NCBI GenBank assembly: GCA_050949905.1
Contig: JBMNGP010000015.1
Coordinates: 178,313 to 242,312 of the forward strand
Direction of reading: 5' to 3'
DNA: 64,000 nt
Origin: DUML01 sp050949905
GTDB lineage: Bacteria > Bacillota > Desulfitobacteriia > Desulfitobacteriales > Syntrophobotulaceae
The translations under genes and the position numbers were made by a program. Below the pieces are notes generated by a model. It was not told where the DNA came from, made no database searches, and saw only the letters and a list, made by a program, of their open reading frames with translations. Positions 48,699 to 56,310 of this stretch are shown in pieces (positions within the stretch are counted from its first letter, which is position 1; each line of letters begins with the position of its first letter).

Positions 48699-49779
48699 CG
48701 AGAAGTCCTGCTGCTGCTTGGGCGATAGTTGTTGCAGCCTGGAACCCATCACACCGTATGATAAAAATGCTGAATGGATAACGGGTGAAATCCAGACTCT
48801 CAAAGGCAGTGTGCCTGTGGTTTCAACAAATCTCCACTTCAAAGACTTGCTCGGAGCGTGGAAGGTGCGCTGGGGTATCGGCAGGAAGAATTACAAGATC
48901 AGTCCGGGGCTTTACGCTATAGGTAAGCCTAAGCATACTGCACCTGTGCTGGTCAGCGCTAACTACAAGCTGACGTTTGATGTCTTAAGGAAAGAGTTGT
49001 CAGGCCTGGATTGCTGGATTTTGATACTTGATACCAAGGGCATTAATGTCTGGTGTGCCGCCGGTAAAGGGACATTCGGAACCAATGAGCTGGTGGGCCG
49101 CATATTGAAAACCGGGCTGTCCGGGGTCGTTTCACACAGGAAATTGGTGCTGCCGCAGTTGGGCGCGCCCGGAGTGAGCGCCCATGAAGTGACCAAACAA
49201 ACAGGATTTTCTGTGGTTTACGGACCTGTGAGGGCGAAAGATATCAAGGCCTTTCTCGGTTCAGGCTTTCAAGCCACGGAAGAAATGCGCAGCGTGAAAT
49301 TTACGATGTGGGACAGATTGGTTCTCACTCCGGTGGAGCTGGTGGCCGCCGCAAAGTCTTCATTGATGGTTTTTGGCGTATTGTTTCTCCTGAACCTGTT
49401 CGCTGCAAAGCCTTTCGGGCTCGCGGATTTCATCGCCTATACCGGTGCTGTGGTAACGGGGACTGTCATAACGCCTTCACTTCTTCCCATGATTCCCGGC
49501 AGGGCTTTCGCCTGGAAGGGCTGGCTGCTGGGGCTGTTCTGGACGTTGGGGTTTATCTGCTATAGCGGCTGGTTTGTTCCCGGATTCTTGCTTCCGGCCA
49601 TAGGGTATTTGCTGGTATTGCCCTCATTGTCGGCTTATTTGGCGATGAACTTCACAGGTTCGTCAGCATATACATCCTTTTCCGGTGTTATCAAGGAAAT
49701 GAAAATAGCCGTGCCGCTTATTGCGCTTTCAGCCATAGTGGGGCTTGTATTGTTGTTGCTAAGCAGTATCGGTGTATAA
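48691..49779 (+). CDS. hgcA: Mercury-methylation corrinoid protein HgcA
   Basis: 362-residue protein. The N-terminal soluble corrinoid-binding domain carries the diagnostic cap-helix motif NVWCAAGK (Cys122 would ligate cobalt), followed by GTFGTNELVGRI. The C-terminal half (from about residue 215) has about five transmembrane segments. HgcA transfers a methyl group from its corrinoid to Hg(II), giving methylmercury. The extreme N terminus is unusually rich in Cys (SCCCLGDSCC). The start ATG 48691 overlaps arsR. The gene pairs with hgcB, 12 nt downstream, which is the minimal gene set for methylation. Confidence 0.95.
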   Translation: MSNEKSCCCLGDSCCSLEPITPYDKNAEWITGEIQTLKGSVPVVSTNLHFKDLLGAWKVRWGIGRKNYKISPGLYAIGKPKHTAPVLVSANYKLTFDVLRKELSGLDCWILILDTKGINVWCAAGKGTFGTNELVGRILKTGLSGVVSHRKLVLPQLGAPGVSAHEVTKQTGFSVVYGPVRAKDIKAFLGSGFQATEEMRSVKFTMWDRLVLTPVELVAAAKSSLMVFGVLFLLNLFAAKPFGLADFIAYTGAVVTGTVITPSLLPMIPGRAFAWKGWLLGLFWTLGFICYSGWFVPGFLLPAIGYLLVLPSLSAYLAMNFTGSSAYTSFSGVIKEMKIAVPLIALSAIVGLVLLLLSSIGV

Positions 49780-49791
49780 AAGGAGGACGCT

Positions 49792-50085
49792 ATGAAACAC
49801 AGGTATTTGAAAAATGTCGCAACACTTAGTCTGTCGGCAGAAAAATGCAGCGGCTGCGGCAGATGCGCGGAAGTTTGTCCCCATAGAGTTTTTAGCGTAA
49901 ATGAAAAGAAAGCAAAGATTGAAGATAAAGACAGTTGTATGGAGTGCGGAGCTTGTGCGAAGAATTGCCCGGCAAACGCCATCACTGTTGACGCCGGGGT
50001 GGGATGTGCCTCAGCCGTGATTATGGGCTGGCTTACCGGGAGCGAACCGAGCTGTGATTGTTCTAGCGGTGAGGGGTGCTGCTGA
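49792..50085 (+). CDS. hgcB: Mercury-methylation ferredoxin HgcB
   Basis: 97-residue ferredoxin with two CxxCxxCxxxCP motifs (Cys19-22-25-29 and Cys49-52-55-59), the additional family-specific Cys72 in VGCASAVIMGW, and a C-terminal Cys pair (Cys96-Cys97) preceded by CDC. These extra cysteines are the known hallmark of HgcB and are thought to bind mercury. HgcB reduces the HgcA corrinoid for turnover. The start is ATG 49792 with AGGAGG; it is co-transcribed with arsR-hgcA. Confidence 0.95.
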   Translation: MKHRYLKNVATLSLSAEKCSGCGRCAEVCPHRVFSVNEKKAKIEDKDSCMECGACAKNCPANAITVDAGVGCASAVIMGWLTGSEPSCDCSSGEGCC

Positions 50086-50125
50086 AATAGAGAGTGATGA
50101 ATTTCACAAAAAATGCCCGGTCACA

Positions 50126-50154
50126 TTGACAAACTGGTTACAAAGCAATAAAGT
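50126..50154 (+). promoter_or_regulatory. Sigma-A promoter of the hyd maturation operon
   Basis: TTGACA (50126-50131), 17-nt spacer, TAAAGT (50149-50154). Transcription would begin near 50161, leaving a leader of about 160 nt before hydR. Confidence 0.6.
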
Positions 50155-50159
50155 ATAAG

Positions 50160-50303
50160 TGCTAAGTCAAAAGATAATTCTTATGACAAAGCGGTAACAA
50201 CAAATTGTATCTGACGCTGAATACGAAGTTATAAAGCGGAAGGCACAGGCAATTTTCATATTTACTCTTGAAATTTTGCGCCTTTCGAAGGCGTATTTTT
50301 ATT
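50160..50303 (+). promoter_or_regulatory. Leader with terminator hairpin upstream of hydR (candidate attenuator)
   Basis: The leader ends in CGCCTT-TCG-AAGGCG (50279-50293) followed by TATTTTTATTT, a good intrinsic terminator placed just before the hydR ribosome binding site (GGAGG 50308-50312). An upstream GGAAGGC (about 50238-50244) can pair with GCCTTTC in the terminator arm, giving a mutually exclusive antiterminator. This is the architecture of a riboswitch or attenuator; no known class was recognised. A simpler reading is that the hairpin only terminates hgcAB. Confidence 0.45.
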
Positions 50304-50320
50304 TATTGGAGGTTTTTTAG

Positions 50321-50608
50321 ATGGAGACAAGAGTCGCTATTATCGGAATTATTGTTGAAGATGGTGGGTCGGTTGAAAACCTCAATAACATTTTACATGG
50401 CTATAGGAATTACATTATCGGCAGAATGGGTTTGCCTTATCGCGAAAAGGGTATCAGTATTATTAGTATTGCGGTTGATGCGTCTCAGGACATAATCAGT
50501 GCACTTTCGGGGAAGCTCGGAAGGCTCCCTGGGGTCAGCACAAAAACCCTATATTCAAAGGTAACCGGCAAGACGGAAAATGAGGTATCTGATGAAGCAG
50601 CTCATTGA
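50321..50608 (+). CDS. TM1266-type iron-only hydrogenase system regulator
   Basis: 95-residue small protein with a ferredoxin-like/ACT-type fold. It matches the TM1266 family (METRVAIIGIIVEDGGSVENLN; HGYRNYIIGRMGLPYREKGISIISIAVD in part), which is encoded next to [FeFe]-hydrogenase maturation genes and presumed to regulate them. The start is ATG 50321 with GGAGG. The gene overlaps hydE. It is the first gene of the hydR-hydE-hydG-hydF operon behind the candidate attenuator. Confidence 0.87.
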   Translation: METRVAIIGIIVEDGGSVENLNNILHGYRNYIIGRMGLPYREKGISIISIAVDASQDIISALSGKLGRLPGVSTKTLYSKVTGKTENEVSDEAAH

Positions 50609-51635
50609 TAAGCTTTATAAAACAAATGCTCTTTCAGCGGCAGAATACAAAGAACTGATTGATAACCGCAATCCTGAACTTGCGGAATATCTTTTTGCAA
50701 AAGCGAGAGCCGTCCGGGTCCAAAACTACGGGTATGATGTGTATATACGGGGGCTTATCGAGTTTACCAACTATTGCCGTAATGACTGCTATTATTGCGG
50801 TATTCGCAGAAGCAATTGTAAAGCGGAACGGTATCGTTTGACAAAGGAGCAGATCCTTGAGTGCTGTACGGTCGGGTATGACCTCGGCTTTCGTACTTTT
50901 GTGCTGCAAGGCGGTGAAGACGGGTATTTTACGGATGAAAAAATAATTGATATTATCCGTTCCATCAAAACTAATTACCCGGACTGTGCTGTGACACTTT
51001 CCATAGGCGAAAAAAGCTATGAAAGCTATCAAGCGTTTTTTGATGCCGGTGCAGACCGGTATCTGCTGCGCCATGAAACGGCAAATGCCGAGCATTACGG
51101 AAAGCTGCATCCCCAAACGCTGTCGCTTGATAATAGAAAGCAGTGCCTCTATAACCTGAAAGATATCGGGTATCAGGTAGGATGCGGATTCATGGTGGGC
51201 TCTCCGTTTCAAACCACCGATTGCCTTGTTGAGGATTTATTGTTTATTAAGGAGCTAAATCCCCACATGGTCGGCATCGGCCCGTTTATCCCGCATCACG
51301 GAACACCGTTTGCCGATAAGGAAGCGGGAACACTTGAGTTGACACTGTTCTTACTCGGTATTATCCGTTTGCTGCTTCCGCCTGTTCTGCTCCCTGCTAC
51401 CACCGCCTTAGGAACAATTCACCCCAAAGGCAGGGAACTTGGTATTCTTGCCGGAGCAAATGTAGTTATGCCCAATCTTTCACCTAAAAGTGTAAGGCAG
51501 AAATATTTGCTCTATGACAACAAAATCTGCACGGGGGATGAGGCTGCAGAATGCCGATACTGTATGCAAAATCGGATGGAAGGTATCGGTTATCATGTGA
51601 CTACCTCCCGGGGAGATCATAAATCTATCCTTTAA
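50592..51635 (+). CDS. hydE: [FeFe]-hydrogenase H-cluster maturase HydE (radical SAM)
   Basis: 347-residue radical SAM enzyme. The cluster motif CRNDCYYC is at Cys62, Cys66 and Cys69, close to the positions in characterised HydE, followed by GIRRSN and the GGEDGYF motif. HydE helps assemble the diiron subcluster of the H-cluster. The start ATG 50592 is preceded by GAGG at 50582-50585; ATG 50580 is possible but has no ribosome binding site. It overlaps the regulator gene by 17 nt. Confidence 0.95.
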   Translation: MKQLIDKLYKTNALSAAEYKELIDNRNPELAEYLFAKARAVRVQNYGYDVYIRGLIEFTNYCRNDCYYCGIRRSNCKAERYRLTKEQILECCTVGYDLGFRTFVLQGGEDGYFTDEKIIDIIRSIKTNYPDCAVTLSIGEKSYESYQAFFDAGADRYLLRHETANAEHYGKLHPQTLSLDNRKQCLYNLKDIGYQVGCGFMVGSPFQTTDCLVEDLLFIKELNPHMVGIGPFIPHHGTPFADKEAGTLELTLFLLGIIRLLLPPVLLPATTALGTIHPKGRELGILAGANVVMPNLSPKSVRQKYLLYDNKICTGDEAAECRYCMQNRMEGIGYHVTTSRGDHKSIL

Positions 51636-51694
51636 AAGGATTCCATTGCTGAAGGGGAAGATATCTCTGACCCGCATAAGAAAGGAGTTTTATT

Positions 51695-53089
51695 ATGTAC
51701 AATCCAAAATCATCCAAGGCAGAAGAGTTTATTTCACATGAAGAAGTTCTGGAAACGCTTAAGTATGCGGAAGAAAACAAAAATAATGCTGAGCTTATTG
51801 ACAGCATCATTGAAAAGGCAAAGCTCCGCAAAGGTCTTTCGCACAGGGAGGCTTCGGTTTTGCTTGCCTGTGAGATCGCTGATAAGAATCAAGAGATCTA
51901 TGCACTTGCCGAGCAAATCAAAAAAGATTTTTATGGCAACCGTATCGTTTTGTTTGCACCTTTATACCTGTCCAACTATTGTATAAATGGCTGTGTTTAC
52001 TGTCCTTATCATAAGAAGAACCAGCATATTACCAGAAAGAAAATGACCCAGGAGGATGTCCGCCGGGAAGTTATTGCCCTGCAGGACATGGGCCATAAGC
52101 GCCTTGCCATAGAATCCGGAGAAGACCCGGTCAACAATCCTATTGAGTATATACTTGAGTGTATTGATACAATTTACAATATCAAGCATAAAAACGGCGC
52201 CATCCGCCGTGTTAATGTCAATATTGCTGCAACCACGGTTGAAAATTATCAAAAACTTAAAGATGCAGGGATAGGCACATATATACTCTTTCAGGAGACT
52301 TACCATAAGGAAAGCTATGAAAGATTACATCCGACCGGTCCAAAGCATGATTACGCCTATCACACCGAAGCAATGGACAGAGCCATGCTCGGCGGTATAG
52401 ATGATGTCGGACTGGGAGTATTGTTTGGACTTGAACTCTACCGCTATGAATTTGCAGCTTTGCTGATGCATGCCGAGCACCTTGAAGCGGTATTCGGCGT
52501 TGGCCCGCATACTATCAGCGTGCCGCGAATCCGTCCGGCCGATGACATTGACCCGTCGGTATTTGATAACGGAATAAATGATGATATATTCGCCAAAATC
52601 GTAGCCTGTATTCGTATATCTGTGCCCTATACGGGAATTATTGTATCTACCAGGGAAAGCAAGGCAACCAGGGAGCGCGTGCTTCAATTGGGTGTTTCCC
52701 AAATCAGCGGCGGTTCCAGGACAAGTGTCGGGGGGTATTGCGAACCCGAACCGGAGGATGAGAATTCCGCGCAATTTGATGTAAATGACACAAGAACTCT
52801 TGATGAAGTTATTAAATGGCTTGTAGAGCTTGGCTATGTCCCCAGCTTTTGTACTGCCTGCTATAGGGAAGGCAGGACCGGCGACAGATTTATGAGTCTA
52901 TGCAAGAGCGGGCAGATCCAGAACTGCTGCCACCCAAATGCCCTCATGACACTGAAGGAGTATCTGGAGGATTATGCTTCGTCTGGAACAAAGGCGGTTG
53001 GCGAGGCGCTTATTCAAAAAGAGATAGGGAAAATTCCAAATGATAAAGGTCAAAAAGATTGTAGAAGAAAACCTGATAAAAATCAGTAA
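51695..53089 (+). CDS. hydG: [FeFe]-hydrogenase H-cluster maturase HydG (radical SAM tyrosine lyase)
   Basis: 464 residues. The radical SAM motif CINGCVYC is at Cys96, Cys100 and Cys103, the same numbers as in characterised clostridial HydG. The C-terminal motif CTACYREGRTGDRFM with the downstream NCCHPNAL region supplies the auxiliary cluster site. HydG cleaves tyrosine to make the CO and CN ligands of the H-cluster. The start is ATG 51695 with AAAGGAG. It lies 59 nt after hydE. Confidence 0.96.
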   Translation: MYNPKSSKAEEFISHEEVLETLKYAEENKNNAELIDSIIEKAKLRKGLSHREASVLLACEIADKNQEIYALAEQIKKDFYGNRIVLFAPLYLSNYCINGCVYCPYHKKNQHITRKKMTQEDVRREVIALQDMGHKRLAIESGEDPVNNPIEYILECIDTIYNIKHKNGAIRRVNVNIAATTVENYQKLKDAGIGTYILFQETYHKESYERLHPTGPKHDYAYHTEAMDRAMLGGIDDVGLGVLFGLELYRYEFAALLMHAEHLEAVFGVGPHTISVPRIRPADDIDPSVFDNGINDDIFAKIVACIRISVPYTGIIVSTRESKATRERVLQLGVSQISGGSRTSVGGYCEPEPEDENSAQFDVNDTRTLDEVIKWLVELGYVPSFCTACYREGRTGDRFMSLCKSGQIQNCCHPNALMTLKEYLEDYASSGTKAVGEALIQKEIGKIPNDKGQKDCRRKPDKNQ

Positions 53090-53128
53090 CGGAATCCGTG
53101 ATTTCAGGTTTTAGTGAGGTGAAACTGC

Positions 53129-54316
53129 ATGGGACTGAATGAGACACCGTCAGCAAATCGTATCCATATAGGCTTTTTCGGGAAGAGAAACTCAGGTAAA
53201 TCGAGTCTTGTAAATGCCGTCACGGGTCAGGACCTTGCTGTCGTTTCCGATATAAAAGGCACAACCACCGATCCCGTATCCAAATCCATGGAACTGCTTC
53301 CTCTTGGCCCCGTTATGATCATCGATACACCGGGAATTGATGATGAAGGAGCTTTGGGGGAGCTGCGCGTAAAAAAAAGCCGCCAGGTGCTTAACAAAAC
53401 CGATGTTGCCGTACTGGTAATCGATTCTGTTTGTGGTATAACAAAAGAAGATGAAGAACTGGTTGAACTGTTTGTTGACAAGAAGATCAATTATATCATT
53501 GCTTACAATAAAGCGGATATGCTGGAACAAGAACCGTCTGAAACCGAAAATGCAATTCTTGTCAGCGCCAAAACCGGGCATAACATTGAAGCACTGAAGG
53601 AAAGAATCGCTGCTTTGGCTGTGACGGAGGAGCCCAAAATGAAAATCGTGGGTGACCTTATTAACCCAGCTGATTTTGTTGTGCTGGTTACGCCGATTGA
53701 CAAGGCTGCTCCAAAGGGGCGGCTGATACTGCCTCAGCAGCAGACTATCCGCGATATTCTGGATGCCGATGCAGTTGCCATTGTCGTGAAAGAGTCAGAA
53801 TTGCGCGCAACACTTGAAAACCTCAGCAAAAAGCCAAAGCTCGTTATTACCGATAGTCAGGTGTTTGCCAAGGTGTCGGCTGATACGCCGAAGGATATTT
53901 TCCTGACTTCGTTTTCCATCCTTTTTGCCAGATATAAAGGCAACCTTGAAATTGCCGTAAAAGGTGCAAGAGCGCTGGCATCCCTGCAGGATGGCGATAC
54001 TGTACTCATTTCGGAAGGGTGCACGCATCACAGGCAGTGCGAGGACATAGGCACGGTAAAGCTGCCGCGCTGGATAAAAGAATATACCCAAAAGCAGCTG
54101 AATTTTAAATTTACATCAGGTACGGAATTTCCGGATGATCTGTCGGAATATAAGCTTATCGTTCACTGCGGAGGCTGCATGCTCAACGAAAGAGAGATGA
54201 AATACCGTCAAAAATGTGCTGAGGATCAGCAAGTGCCGATAACCAATTATGGCATTCTGATTTCCTCTATGCAGGGAATCTTAGAGAGAAGCATCGCCAT
54301 GTTCCCGCATATGTAA
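53129..54316 (+). CDS. hydF: [FeFe]-hydrogenase maturation GTPase HydF
   Basis: 395-residue scaffold protein. The N-terminal GTPase domain has P-loop GKRNSGKSSLVN, switch TTTDPV, DTPGIDDEG and NKAD. The C-terminal Fe-S domain carries Cys298 in EGCTHHRQC and Cys347/Cys350 in HCGGC, the cluster ligand set of HydF. HydF assembles and delivers the diiron precursor to the hydrogenase. The start is ATG 53129 with GTGAGGTGAAA. It is the last gene of the maturation operon. No hydrogenase structural gene lies in the window. Confidence 0.96.
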   Translation: MGLNETPSANRIHIGFFGKRNSGKSSLVNAVTGQDLAVVSDIKGTTTDPVSKSMELLPLGPVMIIDTPGIDDEGALGELRVKKSRQVLNKTDVAVLVIDSVCGITKEDEELVELFVDKKINYIIAYNKADMLEQEPSETENAILVSAKTGHNIEALKERIAALAVTEEPKMKIVGDLINPADFVVLVTPIDKAAPKGRLILPQQQTIRDILDADAVAIVVKESELRATLENLSKKPKLVITDSQVFAKVSADTPKDIFLTSFSILFARYKGNLEIAVKGARALASLQDGDTVLISEGCTHHRQCEDIGTVKLPRWIKEYTQKQLNFKFTSGTEFPDDLSEYKLIVHCGGCMLNEREMKYRQKCAEDQQVPITNYGILISSMQGILERSIAMFPHM

Positions 54317-54450
54317 GTATAAAGTCGAGGGTAGCGTTAAAAGCTTGCTCGATGATCCGGACACAGATTATTAGTCTGATAACACGGTAGTAATCCTTCC
54401 TGCATAAAATAATATATATAATGACCCTTATATTATTAGAGTAATTTCGG

Positions 54451-54490
54451 GCACTCTGCGTAATAATTCGTAGAGTGCTTTGCTTATTTT
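54451..54490 (+). terminator. Rho-independent terminator of the hyd operon
   Basis: GCACTCTGCG (54451-54460), 8-nt loop, CGTAGAGTGC (54469-54478), then TTTGCTTATTTTT. 10-bp stem with one G-T pair. The rest of the 478-bp gap to the transposase holds AT-rich sequence and, from 54693, the left end of the IS element. Confidence 0.85.
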
Positions 54491-54794
54491 TCCCTTATTC
54501 CTCCACATCAAAAACCTATTGATATGTTCATCAATACCATCAACTCGGGCCATGTTGAGTAAGTTGTTCTGCTGTCAAGAACCGAAGGGACTGTTGCTAG
54601 CGGTGTCTAAAAGTTCATTGCTGTAACGGCTTTAATTTATTGTTTAGATAAACTTTGATATAAGTTAAAGATGTGTGATAAGGTATCATTAATTTCGCAA
54701 ATTCATAAATAAGTGTTTATGAATAAAGACATAAACGCAACTGCTTGGTAAGATAAGGTTACCACACCAATCAAAACCAGGAGGAGCTGCGAAT

Positions 54795-55985
54795 ATGTCT
54801 GATAAAATTATACACTTAAATGAAGGAGCAATAAAGCAAGAGCTTAAAGAATTGGTACGTCAAAGTGTGGAGGAAACACTAAATAACCTTTTGGATCAGG
54901 AAGCAGCAGAGCTCACAAATGCCGGTAGGTATGAACGTACAAAAGAACGAAAAGGATATCGTTCCGGCCACTATGAGAGGAAGTTAACGACCACTTCCGG
55001 AGAGGTGAAGCTGAAAGTGCCTAAACTGAAAGGTGTCGCCTTTGAAACTGCAATCATAGAGCGCTACCGGCGGCGTGAAAGCTCTGTAGAAGAAGCTCTA
55101 ATCGAAATGTATTTAGCTGGTGTTTCAGTCCGGCGAGTAGAAGATATAACTGAGGCACTCTGGGGCACAAAAGTATCGGCCGGAACGGTCAGCAAGTTAA
55201 ACCAGAAAGTCTATGGCCACATCGATACTTGGCGCAATCGCCCTCTACAAAGAAAATATCCCTATGTCTATCTCGATGGGATTTACCTTAAACGTAATTG
55301 GGGTGGAGAATACGAAAACGTTGCGATCCTAATTGCTATGGCTGTCAATGAAGATGGTTACAGAGAAGTAATAGGCGCTTCTGAAGGAATGAAGGAAGAT
55401 AAAACAAGCTGGCTGGAATTCATGAAAAGCTTAAAGGAACGTGGCTTATCCGGAACCCAGTTATTTATCGGGGATAAATGTCTGGGCTTATTGGAAGCAG
55501 TGAACGAAACATTTCCGGAAGCCAAATTCCAACGCTGTACTGTTCATTTTTACCGGAATGTCTTCTCAGTAACACCTCGCTCCAAGATGAAAGAAGTAGC
55601 GGCAATGCTAAAAGCGATCCATGCCCAGGAGGATAAAGAAGCAGCTAAAGAGAAGGCAACAGCGGTTGTAGCTAAGCTTCGGGACATGAAACTGAAAGAA
55701 GCAGCGAAAAAAGTTGAAGACAGCATTCTCGAAACACTGACATATATGGACTTTCCACAAGCACACTGGACTAAACTTCGCAGCAATAACGTCATCGAAA
55801 GATTAAACCGGGAAATCCGCAGAAGAACCAGGGTAGTTGGCACTTTTCCTGATGGGCATTCAGCATTAATGCTTGTCTGCGCTCGGTTGCGGTATGTAGC
55901 CAGTAAAGCCTGGGGCACAAAAATGTATATGAGTATGAGACACCTTGAGGAAATGAACAAAGAAAACAGTATTATAGCAGGTTAA
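54795..55985 (+). CDS. IS256-family (Mutator-type) transposase
   Basis: 396 residues, full length. It catalyses cut-and-paste transposition through an RNase H-like DDE site. The first Asp is in YLDGIYLKRN, the second in FIGDKCLGLLEAV with the family motif FQRCTVHFYRN, and the Glu in NNVIERLNREIRRRTRVVG. No frameshift or stop is seen, so the element could be active. The start is ATG 54795 with AGGAGGAG upstream. Confidence 0.95.
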   Translation: MSDKIIHLNEGAIKQELKELVRQSVEETLNNLLDQEAAELTNAGRYERTKERKGYRSGHYERKLTTTSGEVKLKVPKLKGVAFETAIIERYRRRESSVEEALIEMYLAGVSVRRVEDITEALWGTKVSAGTVSKLNQKVYGHIDTWRNRPLQRKYPYVYLDGIYLKRNWGGEYENVAILIAMAVNEDGYREVIGASEGMKEDKTSWLEFMKSLKERGLSGTQLFIGDKCLGLLEAVNETFPEAKFQRCTVHFYRNVFSVTPRSKMKEVAAMLKAIHAQEDKEAAKEKATAVVAKLRDMKLKEAAKKVEDSILETLTYMDFPQAHWTKLRSNNVIERLNREIRRRTRVVGTFPDGHSALMLVCARLRYVASKAWGTKMYMSMRHLEEMNKENSIIAG

Positions 55986-55995
55986 TGTGCGACCC

Positions 55996-56043
55996 TCTCT
56001 TAGTAGACTGGCCATGGGGCCCCATGGCCAGTCTACTAAGAGA
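55996..56043. repeat. 48-nt perfect palindrome
   Basis: Two 24-bp arms meet with no spacer; the centre is the palindrome CATGGGGCCCCATG (56013-56026). The left arm starts TCTCTTAGTAGACTGG and the right arm ends CCAGTCTACTAAGAGA. It lies 10 bp after the transposase stop and inside the IS right end. It can form an RNA hairpin or a DNA cruciform. Confidence 0.95.
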
Positions 56044-56310
56044 TAAAGATATACAAGAAAAATTACCAAGCAGAAAAACAAATTTGCGAAAGATTATTGA
56101 CAGTACCAGATGTGTTAATTTCGCAAAAGGAAATTTATGCTAGAATTTGGATAGATGAAATAATTAGTCGAACAAGGTCAGAAAACTCAACATTAAAGGT
56201 ATCCGTACTCAGTAAATCAATAATTCGAAAAATTATGGACACAAGGTTTATAGGTACTGGATTTTTAAGCAAGAGCTTATCGATCATAACATAAAAAGTG
56301 AGGTTTTTAC

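Larger units (their letters stand above)
54693..56091 (+). mobile_element. IS256-family insertion sequence, about 1.4 kb
   Basis: Bounded by inverted TTTCGCAAATT (54693-54703) and AATTTGCGAAA (56081-56091). Each is followed inward by a second shared block, CTGCTTGGTAA at 54741-54751 and its complement TTACCAAGCAG at about 56063-56073. The left end has an extra stretch of about 30 nt between the two blocks, itself containing CATAAA/TTTATG. One transposase gene fills the interior. No target-site duplication is evident, and exact ends are uncertain by a few bases. Confidence 0.75.
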
